64,000 nucleotides of DNA from Flagellimonas beolgyonensis (GTDB lineage: Bacteria; Bacteroidota; Bacteroidia; Flavobacteriales; Flavobacteriaceae). The stretch is taken from contig NZ_RZMY01000003.1 of the NCBI RefSeq assembly GCF_003992615.1, positions 64,501 through 128,500 of the forward strand, written 5' to 3'. Below, piece after piece: positions 1-9,066 of the stretch. Under the pieces are notes generated by a model that did no database searches, had not been told where the DNA came from, and saw only the letters and a list, made by a program, of their open reading frames with translations. Within the stretch, counting starts at the first letter, position 1. Each line of letters starts with the position of its first letter. A program made the position numbers and the translations under genes.

Positions 1-2
1 CT

Positions 3-434
3 TGTACCGATTCCAAACATGATCCTGAAGATTGTGCTGCTGTTTTATGTATGGCTGCCTCCGACACCCTCATTTTGTACTTTTATGATACCACTGAAAG
101 TAGTAACCGTTTGGATGACGAGACCATCGATGCAACCACTATCGAAATTCGGGATGGAAACAATGCCATCGTGGATTATACCGTTGAAGGACCTACCAAT
201 TTGGGCAAGTATATTGCAGTTGCCGTACCTGCCAAACCCTATGGCCCCAAACAATTGAACATCACTTTTGAAGGCGGTGAACCGTTCACCATCAGTTTTA
301 CCACGTCCTTATCCGATGATTCTGAATGCTGCGGGCCCTATACCGCGCTGGATGACATTGAAGCCACCGTTTATACCTTAAAACCTACGGTTGCGAACTT
401 GCTTCCCTTAAACCTGACCTTATTAATCGATTAA
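3..434 (+). CDS. C-terminal part of an unknown, probably surface-exposed protein (5' end outside window)
   Basis: The reading frame is already open at the left edge and runs to the TAA at 432-434, so this is the 3' part of a longer gene. About 143 residues are visible. They begin with a cysteine-containing stretch (C-T-D-S-K-H-D-P-E-D-C, then V-L-C-M) and continue as beta-rich sequence with a C-C-G-P motif. The product has the look of a Bacteroidota cell-surface lipoprotein, but its signal peptide would lie outside the window. I do not recognise the family. The stop lies 8 bases from the stop of the convergent barrel gene. An internal ATG at 51 exists, but the open frame upstream argues against it being the true start. 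Confidence 0.6.
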   Translation, partial: CTDSKHDPEDCAAVLCMAASDTLILYFYDTTESSNRLDDETIDATTIEIRDGNNAIVDYTVEGPTNLGKYIAVAVPAKPYGPKQLNITFEGGEPFTISFTTSLSDDSECCGPYTALDDIEATVYTLKPTVANLLPLNLTLLID

Positions 435-442
435 GTGCGGGT

Positions 443-3238
443 TTAAAATCGCATAAAGCGGGGTCCACCCCCTCTTTGGTTGGGAGCACCCTTTCCTCCG
501 AAGGAATCAAATTTGATGGTCAGGCTGCCCATAAAATAGCGCCGTAATACCGTTCCTTGGAAATCTTGGATAAAATCCTGACCTGTGGTTCGTCTTGTGT
601 TGATGTTCTGGTTGAGCAAATCGTAGGCCAAAACTTTAAGCGTGGCCTTTTTCTTGAACATTTGCACGCCCAAGCTCATGTTCCAAAAAATCGCATCCTT
701 ATCGAACCCAGCCCCCAAATTACCATTGTAGCTATAGGTAATATCGTTGCCCCATACCACATTTTCGGGCCAGAAAGAGGTCAGTTTCAACGATAGGTTA
801 TGGGTGATAAAATTGATGTCGTTCACATTGTCCAGATTATACCTTGTAGCATTTACCCCCAATCGATACTCGGGCTCGAACTCTATCTTTTCCTTATAAT
901 TGTACAACAACCCGACCCGAGGATTCAGATTAATAGTCTTGGCCTCCAAACGGCTACCATTGGTAAATCCGATCTGCCTGGTGAAATTGGCATAGGGGTT
1001 AAAGGTAAACTTAAAAGTATACAGGCTATCCTTTTTAATTTGCTTGGAATAACTTAATCCGGCCCATCCGTTGTAGTTGCCTTTTACATTTTGAAAGGTG
1101 GTGGTCCGGATGAAATTTGCATCCGTAGTGGTATTGGAAACGATCTTATCCTGCTCGATCCGCATCCCGGAATAGAGGAAAACCCCGGTACGCTCTTTCC
1201 AGTTGTAATTGTTGTAGTTTAAAAATAGGCTATGGTTGATTTCGGGATCCAGATTCTGGTTACCGACGATGATGTTCAGTGGATTGCTAACATTGGGTAC
1301 CGGTTGCAATTGGTTCACGGAGGGCACGTTCAAATTGGAATTGTAGTTCACACTGATCCGTTTGCTATTTCCAATGTTATAATTGGCGTAGGAATTCAAC
1401 AAAAACTTGTTATAATCCTTTGAAAACGAAGTGGATTGGATAAAATCCTGATTCTCCAATTGAATCTGCTCCAACCGGGCCCTTAAATTGAAGCGGAACT
1501 TTTTACCGTTGGAACCTACTCCGATTTCTGGGATGTGCTTGCCTACCTTGAAATCAAAATCCGAACTCAACGTCTCATTGTAATTGTAAATGCCCAAAAC
1601 TTCATCAAAATCGGAAACCAAACGTTGGTTGTTCTGTTGGTTGTTCTCATAGCCATACCGCACATCCAAATACAAATCCTTGTTCAACATTTGTCGAAAA
1701 GAGCCTCCCAACTCGTAGGTATCATTGGCATTGTCGACAATGGTTTGTTGGTCCTGTAGCTGTTCACTTGGGTTGTCGCCAAAAATTGATCGTTGTGCGT
1801 TCAAAAAGGACTCCGAATCGTTCACCCGGTTGTTATTCTCGAAATAAACCCGAACGTAACTTCCTGCGGTATCAATCTTTTTCATAATCTCCAATCGGTT
1901 CCTGAAATTTCGTTGGAAGCCATCCGAAGTTTGCCGGCTTGTATTGCTGTTTATCAAATTTCCATCAGCATCCGTGGAAACCGTATTATCCACATTGGTA
2001 GAGCTGGTATTATTGACACTTAAACTCGGTTGAATGGTGATGCGAGTGGTCTTGTCCACATCAAATTCCAAATTGGCGGAACCTTGGTTTGAAATAGTGG
2101 AGCCCACGAAATTTGTTTCGGTATCGGTAAAAAAACTACCTGTGGGCAAAATGTTTTCCCTTGCGATCTTTTCGTCATTGTAGGAATCACTGTAGGCATA
2201 AAAGTAGTTGCCATCGATGCGGTATTTTCCTTTTTCTTGATCGGCAAAACTGGTTCCTAAGGTTGACGAAGTGGTAATCCCTTGGCCAAATCCGAAAGAA
2301 AGGTTGCCAATGGCAAAGCCTCCTCCACTATTAAAACTGAAGCCCCCGCCCCGGTTATTTCCAACCATTTCATAAATTTCATCGAACGAGAAACCTGGAT
2401 TGTTGATGTTATTGGAACTCCCCAAAAGACTCATACGTTTGGTATCATTGAAATAATTGAGCAAACCATTGGCCTGATAGCGGTCATCGGTACCATACCC
2501 TCCTGACACTCGACCCATATAGCCCTTGTTCTTATCTTCCTTTAGCGTAAGGTTGATGGTCTTGGCTTCCCCATCGCCCTCGTCCCCAACAAACTCTTGC
2601 TCTTTGGTCTTGGTATTGGTAATCTGGATTTTGCTGATCACATCTTTGGACAACGTTTTGGTCGCCACTTTGGGATCGGTACTAAAAAACACCTGTCCAT
2701 TTACCAAAACTTGGTTTACTTCCTTTCCGTTCACCGTTATTTTACCATCGGAATCCACCTCCACTCCGGGCAGTTTCTTGAGCACATCCTCCACGGTGGC
2801 ATCGGGTCGTACTTTGAACGAATCGGCGTTGAATTCCAAGGTGTCCTTCTTTATAGTAATGGGCACCCGTTCACCGACCACGTCGATTCCAGCCAATTGC
2901 TGTACCCGTTCTTCCAACGCAATGGGCTGGAGCACTACTTCGGGTTTTAGTTCCACCTCCTGGGATTTGGACTGGTAACCGTTGGAGGAAAAAGCCACCC
3001 TTACCTTTTTGTAGGCTGTTTTTCCCTCAAGGGCAAAATTGCCATCTGCATTGGTAATGGTATAGGTAATCAGTGTACTATCCGTTACAGTTTCTGCATA
3101 AACAGTGGCCGCTTCAATTGGAGATCCGGTAGTGGCATCCACAATTTTTCCCTTGACCAAGAAATCTTGTTGGCCAAAACTTAAATTGATAAAAAAAAGG
3201 AATGCAAGGAATACGGGGTTGGTGTAAAATCTTTTCAA
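443..3238 (-). CDS. Outer-membrane beta-barrel protein with carboxypeptidase-like regulatory domain (TonB-receptor-like)
   Basis: A 931-residue outer-membrane protein. It has a signal peptide ending about ...LSFGQ, then a carboxypeptidase-regulatory-like Ig domain (about 25-110, VKGKIVDATTGSPIEAATVY). A plug-like region follows (about 125-230, with LKKLPGVEVDSDGKITVNGK), and then a long barrel with many Asn/Tyr-rich strands. The layout matches the outer membrane beta-barrel family (OMP_b-brl_3) common in Flavobacteriia. No typical TonB box or substrate signature is evident, so the ligand is unknown. It ends in a Gly-rich tail and a terminal Phe, as expected for barrel assembly by BAM. The start appears to be TTG at 3238-3236; no ATG is available next to the signal peptide. 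It diverges from the macroglobulin gene across 271 bases that must hold both promoters. Confidence 0.85.
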   Translation of the reverse strand: MKRFYTNPVFLAFLFFINLSFGQQDFLVKGKIVDATTGSPIEAATVYAETVTDSTLITYTITNADGNFALEGKTAYKKVRVAFSSNGYQSKSQEVELKPEVVLQPIALEERVQQLAGIDVVGERVPITIKKDTLEFNADSFKVRPDATVEDVLKKLPGVEVDSDGKITVNGKEVNQVLVNGQVFFSTDPKVATKTLSKDVISKIQITNTKTKEQEFVGDEGDGEAKTINLTLKEDKNKGYMGRVSGGYGTDDRYQANGLLNYFNDTKRMSLLGSSNNINNPGFSFDEIYEMVGNNRGGGFSFNSGGGFAIGNLSFGFGQGITTSSTLGTSFADQEKGKYRIDGNYFYAYSDSYNDEKIARENILPTGSFFTDTETNFVGSTISNQGSANLEFDVDKTTRITIQPSLSVNNTSSTNVDNTVSTDADGNLINSNTSRQTSDGFQRNFRNRLEIMKKIDTAGSYVRVYFENNNRVNDSESFLNAQRSIFGDNPSEQLQDQQTIVDNANDTYELGGSFRQMLNKDLYLDVRYGYENNQQNNQRLVSDFDEVLGIYNYNETLSSDFDFKVGKHIPEIGVGSNGKKFRFNLRARLEQIQLENQDFIQSTSFSKDYNKFLLNSYANYNIGNSKRISVNYNSNLNVPSVNQLQPVPNVSNPLNIIVGNQNLDPEINHSLFLNYNNYNWKERTGVFLYSGMRIEQDKIVSNTTTDANFIRTTTFQNVKGNYNGWAGLSYSKQIKKDSLYTFKFTFNPYANFTRQIGFTNGSRLEAKTINLNPRVGLLYNYKEKIEFEPEYRLGVNATRYNLDNVNDINFITHNLSLKLTSFWPENVVWGNDITYSYNGNLGAGFDKDAIFWNMSLGVQMFKKKATLKVLAYDLLNQNINTRRTTGQDFIQDFQGTVLRRYFMGSLTIKFDSFGGKGAPNQRGGGPRFMRF

Positions 3239-3509
3239 ATGATGGTTAGTTTTTTGATTGATTTGATTTCAATACCAAAATATTGCTTTGCTATTTCGCA
3301 CCCATCTTTTTTAACGAAATTTTCAGAAAATAGTCACAAATACAGCTGTTTTACTTCAAAAAATACAATAAATCGATTTCAAAACATCCACTTTTTGCAT
3401 TTTACTCGTAAATCCAAAACAACTATCCGTCAACTGACAAAGCCCCCAACACCAAATTTAACTATCTTGCTTTAGGCAAAATTTAGGTTTAACATTTACT
3501 CTTTTTGGC

Positions 3510-6500
3510 ATGTCTCGGTTGTACAAATTTCTCTTTATTTTCTTAGTGGTTTTGGTAGGTTCCTGTAAAAAAAAGACCTCTACGGTCGAAACCGACAATC
3601 TTTTTAGATTCAAGGATTACATTAGTTACCATACCCGTGGCAACCAAAGCATTGCTTCGCCCATCACCATTGTGTTGGCCCAACCTTTGGAGCAATTTGA
3701 ACTGAGTCAGGAACTACCTAACGATTACCTCAAGATCAATCCCAAAATTGATGGGAAACTGATTATCGAAAACGGTAGGGAACTCACCTTTCAGCCATCA
3801 GAATACCTTAAACCGGACACGGAATATGCCGTAACGCTCGCTCTGAACAAACTTTTTGAAGATGTTGCGAGTGATTTCAAATCCTACACCTTCAGTTTTA
3901 AGACCATAGCCCCAAATTTCAGGATCAATCTGGGCAACCTGCAATCATACAGCAAGGATTGGCAATATTTAACGGGCACCTTGGATGCCTCGGATATTTT
4001 GGATGCCTCTAAAGTTTCGGGCATTTTGGCCGTTAAGCAAGGAGATAAATCAATCCCAGTAAAATGGGACAATACATCAGATAATGCCCAATATTTTAGC
4101 TTTACGATTGATAGTATTCCCAGAAAAGTGGAAGACAGCCAACTGGCCATCAGTTGGAGTGGCAAGAACCTCGACATCGACAACGAAGGTAGCGAGGAAT
4201 ATATCGTTCCTGGACAAAACAAATTCGTGGTTGTGGACGCCCGTACCACCTCCTCTCCAAATGCAACCCTAACCTTGAATTTTTCCGAACCATTGCTGCC
4301 CGATCAAAACCTCAACGGGTTGGTTTCCATTGAAAATGCAGAAAATCTTCGTTACGAGATCGATGGCAATCTCCTTAGGATCTATCCGTCCAATCGGATT
4401 TTGGGGGAAGTTAGGGTACAGGCTTTCGAGGGCATTAAGAGCGCTTATGGCTTTTCATTGAAGAACACCTTTTCTGAAACAGTTTCCTTTGAGCAATTGA
4501 AACCCGCAGTTCGCTTGATTTCCAAAGGAACCATATTGCCCAATGCCGCTTCCACACCCATTTATTTTGAAACCGTAAACCTTTTTGCTGTGGAAGTCCG
4601 GGTGATCCAGGTATATGAAAACAATATGCTGCAATACCTGCAAAACAATGAACTGACCGAAAGCTACAGCCCGGATTTTAGACCTGTGGGCAGACGGGTG
4701 GCCTTTAAAGTGCTTCCCCTATTGGCGGAAGGCCAAGAAAATCCCAGCTATTGGCAGGCACATGCCCTAGATCTTTCCGAGTTGATCAAAATAAACCCCG
4801 GTTCGCTCTATCGGGTTGAGTTCAGTTTCAAGAAAGAACATACCACCTATGATTGTGGTGATACTTCGGAATCCAATGACCTGATTGCCGAAACTACCGG
4901 TGACCAATCCGATGAAGCAAGCAGGGAAGAACGCTATTGGGACAACGAAATCTATTCCTGGCGCGACTACGATTACGATTGGGAAAACCGGGACAATCCC
5001 TGTCACCGTGCCTACTATAATTATGATAGGATTGCTGCCACAAACCTATTGGGGAGTGACTTGGGTCTGATCGTGAAAAAAGGCAATAACCGTACCTATC
5101 ATTTTGCGGTTACCAACCTGCTTACCACCAAACCAGAGGCCGGTGCCAAAATAAAATTGTATAATTATCAACAGCAATTTTTAGGTGAAGTGGCCACCGA
5201 TGCGGCAGGTTTTGCCGTATACGATGGCGAAAAAAGTGTTGCCTTTGCGGTGGCCGAAAAAAACAACAATTATGCCTATGCCAAATTGATGGATGGCAAT
5301 GCACTTTCCCTCAGTAACTTTGATATTGCAGGGGAGGTTCTTCAAAAAGGGCTGCAAGGCTTTTTTTATACCGAAAGAGGGGTACACCGACCCGGTGATG
5401 TGGCGCACCTTACTTTTGTTTTGGACGATAAGGCCAACCCACTGCCCAAAGACCATCCAGTCACCCTTGAGGTAAGCGATGCCCAGGGCAAATTGGTGCA
5501 GCGCAACGTAATTACCAGTGGCACTGCTCCTGTTTCGGATGGACTTTTTGCCAAAAAAGAAGGTAATTTTTATTATTTCCCGATACCTACCCAACCCAAC
5601 GCGCCAACAGGTAATTGGCTTGCCAAAGTGATTGTGGGTGGAGCCAGTTTTTCAAAATACTTGAAGGTTGCCACCGTAAAACCCAATCGACTAAAAGTTG
5701 ATTTCTCCTTTGAGGACGAGGTGTTAAAGGCCAATTCCAACAACAGGGGAAAAGCTGTGGTCCAATGGTTGCATGGCGCCCCTGCACGAAATCTCAAAAT
5801 AGACATCAACGCCACATTGAACAAAACGGCCTCGCCCTTTGCCAATTTTAAAGACTATATTTTTCAAGACCCGACCCGCGATTTCTATGAAACCGAACTA
5901 CAATGGATTTCATCCCAATTGAACGCCGACGGAGAATTGGACATCAACGAAAAAATTGCTGTGAACGGAAATGCCCCAGGTATGCTACAGGCCACTTTTA
6001 CCACAAAAGTGTTTGAAGGTGGTGGGGATTTTTCCATAGATGTGTTCTCCAAAAACTTGGCACCATACCCCCACTTTGTTGGATTGAAATCGCCCGAAGC
6101 CAAACAATATGGTTCTTTCTTAACGGACGAGGACAATACCTTTGGGGTTGTGACCGTGGATTCCCAAGGCAAGCCAGCCCCGAACCGTAAACTCAAGGTC
6201 CAGATTTTTAAAATTGAATGGCGCTGGTGGTGGAACAGAGGCTACGACAACCTCTCCCGATATGAAAATGCTTCCGTACACAGACCATTTAAACAAATGA
6301 CCTTAACCACTGGAACTGATGGGAAAGGAAGTTTTAAGGTAAACGTGCCTGACGAGGATGGTGGTCGCTTCTTGATTCGGGTAATTGATGAAGCATCCGG
6401 TCATGCCACAGGTAGGACGGCCTATTTTTACCGTAGCTGGTGGAAAAGACCGTCCGGTGATTCCGAAAGTTCAAAGATTCTGGTGTTTGCTGCCGATAAG

Positions 6501-9065
6501 GAATCGTACAAACTTGGCGAAACAGCATCCATTACCTTTCCTTCAGACAGAGGTGGTAGGGCACTCATCAGTGTGGAAAACGGCACGGAGGTGCTGTCCC
6601 AACAATGGGTAGAAACCACAGCCAAGGAAACCAAGGCATCCATTCCTATAACAGCCGAGATGGCACCCAATGCCTATATCAATATCTCCCTTTTGCAACC
6701 CCACGGTCAAGTGGCCAACGACCTACCCATCCGATTGTACGGAGTGGTCCCGCTTTTGGTAGCGAACCCTGCTACCCAATTGGAGCCCCAATTGACAATG
6801 CCCAATGTGCTGGAACCTGAAAAATCGTTTAAAGTAACGGTCTCCGAAGCCAACAACAAACCCATGACCTACTCTTTGGCTGTGGTTGATGATGGCCTGT
6901 TGGACCTGACCCGATTCAAAACACCGGACATCCACAGTGCATTTTATGCCCGTCAAGCCCTGGGCGTTAAAACCTTTGATATTTTTGATGATGTAATGGG
7001 TGCTTATTCCGTAAGTGTGGACAACATTTACGCCATTGGAGGGGGCGGTATCGGTGCCGGTGCCAAGAACAGAAAAGCACAACGCTTCAAGCCAGTGGTT
7101 ACCTATTTGGGTCCATTTATGTTGAAAGCAGGTGAAAAAGCATCCCACACCATCGATATGCCAAATTATGTTGGCTCCGTTCGTACCATGGTTGTGGCCG
7201 GTAACCAGAACAGTGCGTATGGAAATACGGAAAAAACCACACCAGTGCGTAAACCGTTAATGGTATTGACCTCCCTCCCCAGAAAATTATCACCAGGAGA
7301 AAAAGTGACCATACCCGTTACCGTTTTTGCCATGGAGCCGAAGGTGAAAAATGTAAAGGTTTCGATTGATGCAGGAAAGGCCTTGGAACCTGTGGGTCCC
7401 ACTTCAAAAACTATTACCTTCAATGCTGTGGGTGAACAGATTGTCAATTTTGAATTCCAGGTCAATCCTTCAGCAGCATTCCAGACCATTAAAGTGAATG
7501 CTTCCGGAGCTGGGGAATCTGCCAGCAGCGAAGTGGAAGTGGATGTGGTAAACCCAAATCCGGTGACCACCAAAAGTGAAACCTTAACCCTAGAGGCCAA
7601 TGGTTCCATGACCATCCCCCTTGAAACTTTTGGCACTTCCGGCACCAATGGGGCCGTTTTGGAGTTCTCTACACTGCCTCCCATGGATTTTTCCAAACGT
7701 ATGGCCTATCTGCTGAGCTATCCACATGGTTGTGTGGAACAGACCACCTCGGCTTCGTTTCCGCAATTGTTTTTGAGCGATGTGCTCGACATCACGTTTG
7801 AAAAGAAACAGGATATCGAAAAGAATGTGAAGGCCGCCATCAAAAGATTGGGGAATTTTCAAGTACCGAACGGTGGCTTGAGCTATTGGCCAGGGTATGG
7901 CAATGCCGATGATTGGGGCACCTCCTATGCCGGACATTTTATGTTGGAAGCCAAGCAAAAAGGATATCAGCTGCCATTGACCTTTTTGAGCAACTGGTTG
8001 CGCTATCAAAAAAACGCGGCCAGACAATGGAGCAATCAAAGCAGTTCCTACAATGATGATATTTCACAAGCCTATAGGTTGTACACCTTGGCCTTGGCAC
8101 AACAACCCGAATTGGCGGCCATGAACCGACTACGGGAATCCAAATCACTGAGTAATGAGGCCAAATTGAGATTGGCCGCAGCCTATGCTCTCGCAGGTAA
8201 AAAGGAAGTGGCCCAAGCTTTGGTACAAAAATCCAATATCGATTTTCAACCTAGAAATTACGATTACAGAACCTATGGGTCAGTGTTTAGAAATCGTGCC
8301 ATGGCCTTGGAGACCATGGTCATTTTGGGTGATTCAAAACAACGGGACCTTTCCGTTTCCTTGGCCAAAAACCTAGCTTCCCAACGCTGGTATAGCACCC
8401 AAGAAACTGCCTTTGCCCTCTTAGCATTATCAAAAATGGTAACGAAGAATGGTGGCAAGTCCATAAATGTGACCTTTACCAACAACGGAAAGGATATTGC
8501 CCTTAAAACAGACCGTGCCATGGCGCAGCGGAATCTTTCCATTACGTCGTTCAAGGAAGAAATTAACGTGAACAACAAGGAGGCCAGCATTGTGTACGTC
8601 ACCCTTACCCAAACAGGAAAACTTCCTGTGGGTGAAGAAATGGCGCAGCAGCAAAACTTGAACCTTTCCGTAAAATACCTGGACCCCCTTGGCAATACCA
8701 TTTCGGTGGACGAATTGAGGCAGGGAACCGAATTCCAAGCGGAAATCGTGGTTTTCAACAGTTCCAATGATAGGATGGACAACATTGCGCTTACCCATAT
8801 CGTACCCAGTGGTTGGGAAATTGTGGACACTTCCTATGTCACTGGTGATAATACCAATGCCTCCAAGGCCGATTATGTGGATACCCGTGACGATCGCACG
8901 CAGATCTACTTTGATTTGGGGGGTAGAAAATCAAAAACCTTCCACATTAAATTGAATGCCTCCTTCCTTGGCACCTACTATTTACCGGGTGCCCAAGCCG
9001 AAGCCATGTACGATAACAATTATATGGCCCGAAACAAAGGACAATGGATAAAAGTGGTACAATGA
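3510..9065 (+). CDS. Alpha-2-macroglobulin family lipoprotein (thioester type)
   Basis: A 1851-residue bacterial alpha-2-macroglobulin, a periplasmic protease trap. The N terminus is a lipoprotein signal with lipobox VGSC (Cys19). Successive macroglobulin (MG) domains follow, then the complement-like thioester domain with the motif CVEQ at about residues 1408-1411, so the Cys-Gln thioester can form. A toroid helical region (GGLSYWPG..., about 1450-1650) and a C-terminal receptor-like MG domain complete it. The pbpC gene starts one base after its stop. The same macroglobulin-pbpC pairing is known in Enterobacteria (yfhM-pbpC), where the trap is thought to guard the envelope when peptidoglycan is breached. 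A hydrophobic signal directly behind the ATG supports the start. Confidence 0.93.
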   Translation: MSRLYKFLFIFLVVLVGSCKKKTSTVETDNLFRFKDYISYHTRGNQSIASPITIVLAQPLEQFELSQELPNDYLKINPKIDGKLIIENGRELTFQPSEYLKPDTEYAVTLALNKLFEDVASDFKSYTFSFKTIAPNFRINLGNLQSYSKDWQYLTGTLDASDILDASKVSGILAVKQGDKSIPVKWDNTSDNAQYFSFTIDSIPRKVEDSQLAISWSGKNLDIDNEGSEEYIVPGQNKFVVVDARTTSSPNATLTLNFSEPLLPDQNLNGLVSIENAENLRYEIDGNLLRIYPSNRILGEVRVQAFEGIKSAYGFSLKNTFSETVSFEQLKPAVRLISKGTILPNAASTPIYFETVNLFAVEVRVIQVYENNMLQYLQNNELTESYSPDFRPVGRRVAFKVLPLLAEGQENPSYWQAHALDLSELIKINPGSLYRVEFSFKKEHTTYDCGDTSESNDLIAETTGDQSDEASREERYWDNEIYSWRDYDYDWENRDNPCHRAYYNYDRIAATNLLGSDLGLIVKKGNNRTYHFAVTNLLTTKPEAGAKIKLYNYQQQFLGEVATDAAGFAVYDGEKSVAFAVAEKNNNYAYAKLMDGNALSLSNFDIAGEVLQKGLQGFFYTERGVHRPGDVAHLTFVLDDKANPLPKDHPVTLEVSDAQGKLVQRNVITSGTAPVSDGLFAKKEGNFYYFPIPTQPNAPTGNWLAKVIVGGASFSKYLKVATVKPNRLKVDFSFEDEVLKANSNNRGKAVVQWLHGAPARNLKIDINATLNKTASPFANFKDYIFQDPTRDFYETELQWISSQLNADGELDINEKIAVNGNAPGMLQATFTTKVFEGGGDFSIDVFSKNLAPYPHFVGLKSPEAKQYGSFLTDEDNTFGVVTVDSQGKPAPNRKLKVQIFKIEWRWWWNRGYDNLSRYENASVHRPFKQMTLTTGTDGKGSFKVNVPDEDGGRFLIRVIDEASGHATGRTAYFYRSWWKRPSGDSESSKILVFAADKESYKLGETASITFPSDRGGRALISVENGTEVLSQQWVETTAKETKASIPITAEMAPNAYINISLLQPHGQVANDLPIRLYGVVPLLVANPATQLEPQLTMPNVLEPEKSFKVTVSEANNKPMTYSLAVVDDGLLDLTRFKTPDIHSAFYARQALGVKTFDIFDDVMGAYSVSVDNIYAIGGGGIGAGAKNRKAQRFKPVVTYLGPFMLKAGEKASHTIDMPNYVGSVRTMVVAGNQNSAYGNTEKTTPVRKPLMVLTSLPRKLSPGEKVTIPVTVFAMEPKVKNVKVSIDAGKALEPVGPTSKTITFNAVGEQIVNFEFQVNPSAAFQTIKVNASGAGESASSEVEVDVVNPNPVTTKSETLTLEANGSMTIPLETFGTSGTNGAVLEFSTLPPMDFSKRMAYLLSYPHGCVEQTTSASFPQLFLSDVLDITFEKKQDIEKNVKAAIKRLGNFQVPNGGLSYWPGYGNADDWGTSYAGHFMLEAKQKGYQLPLTFLSNWLRYQKNAARQWSNQSSSYNDDISQAYRLYTLALAQQPELAAMNRLRESKSLSNEAKLRLAAAYALAGKKEVAQALVQKSNIDFQPRNYDYRTYGSVFRNRAMALETMVILGDSKQRDLSVSLAKNLASQRWYSTQETAFALLALSKMVTKNGGKSINVTFTNNGKDIALKTDRAMAQRNLSITSFKEEINVNNKEASIVYVTLTQTGKLPVGEEMAQQQNLNLSVKYLDPLGNTISVDELRQGTEFQAEIVVFNSSNDRMDNIALTHIVPSGWEIVDTSYVTGDNTNASKADYVDTRDDRTQIYFDLGGRKSKTFHIKLNASFLGTYYLPGAQAEAMYDNNYMARNKGQWIKVVQ

Positions 9066-9066
9066 T

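Noticed and set aside
2526..2978. 150-residue Ser/Thr-rich plus-strand frame inside the barrel protein gene
   Set aside because: It lies entirely antisense to a well-supported coding region and has no family features.
3239..3475. 78-residue plus-strand frame in the gap between the barrel protein and macroglobulin genes
   Set aside because: It starts at the edge of the barrel gene, has AT-driven composition and no domain or signal logic, and occupies the divergent promoter region.
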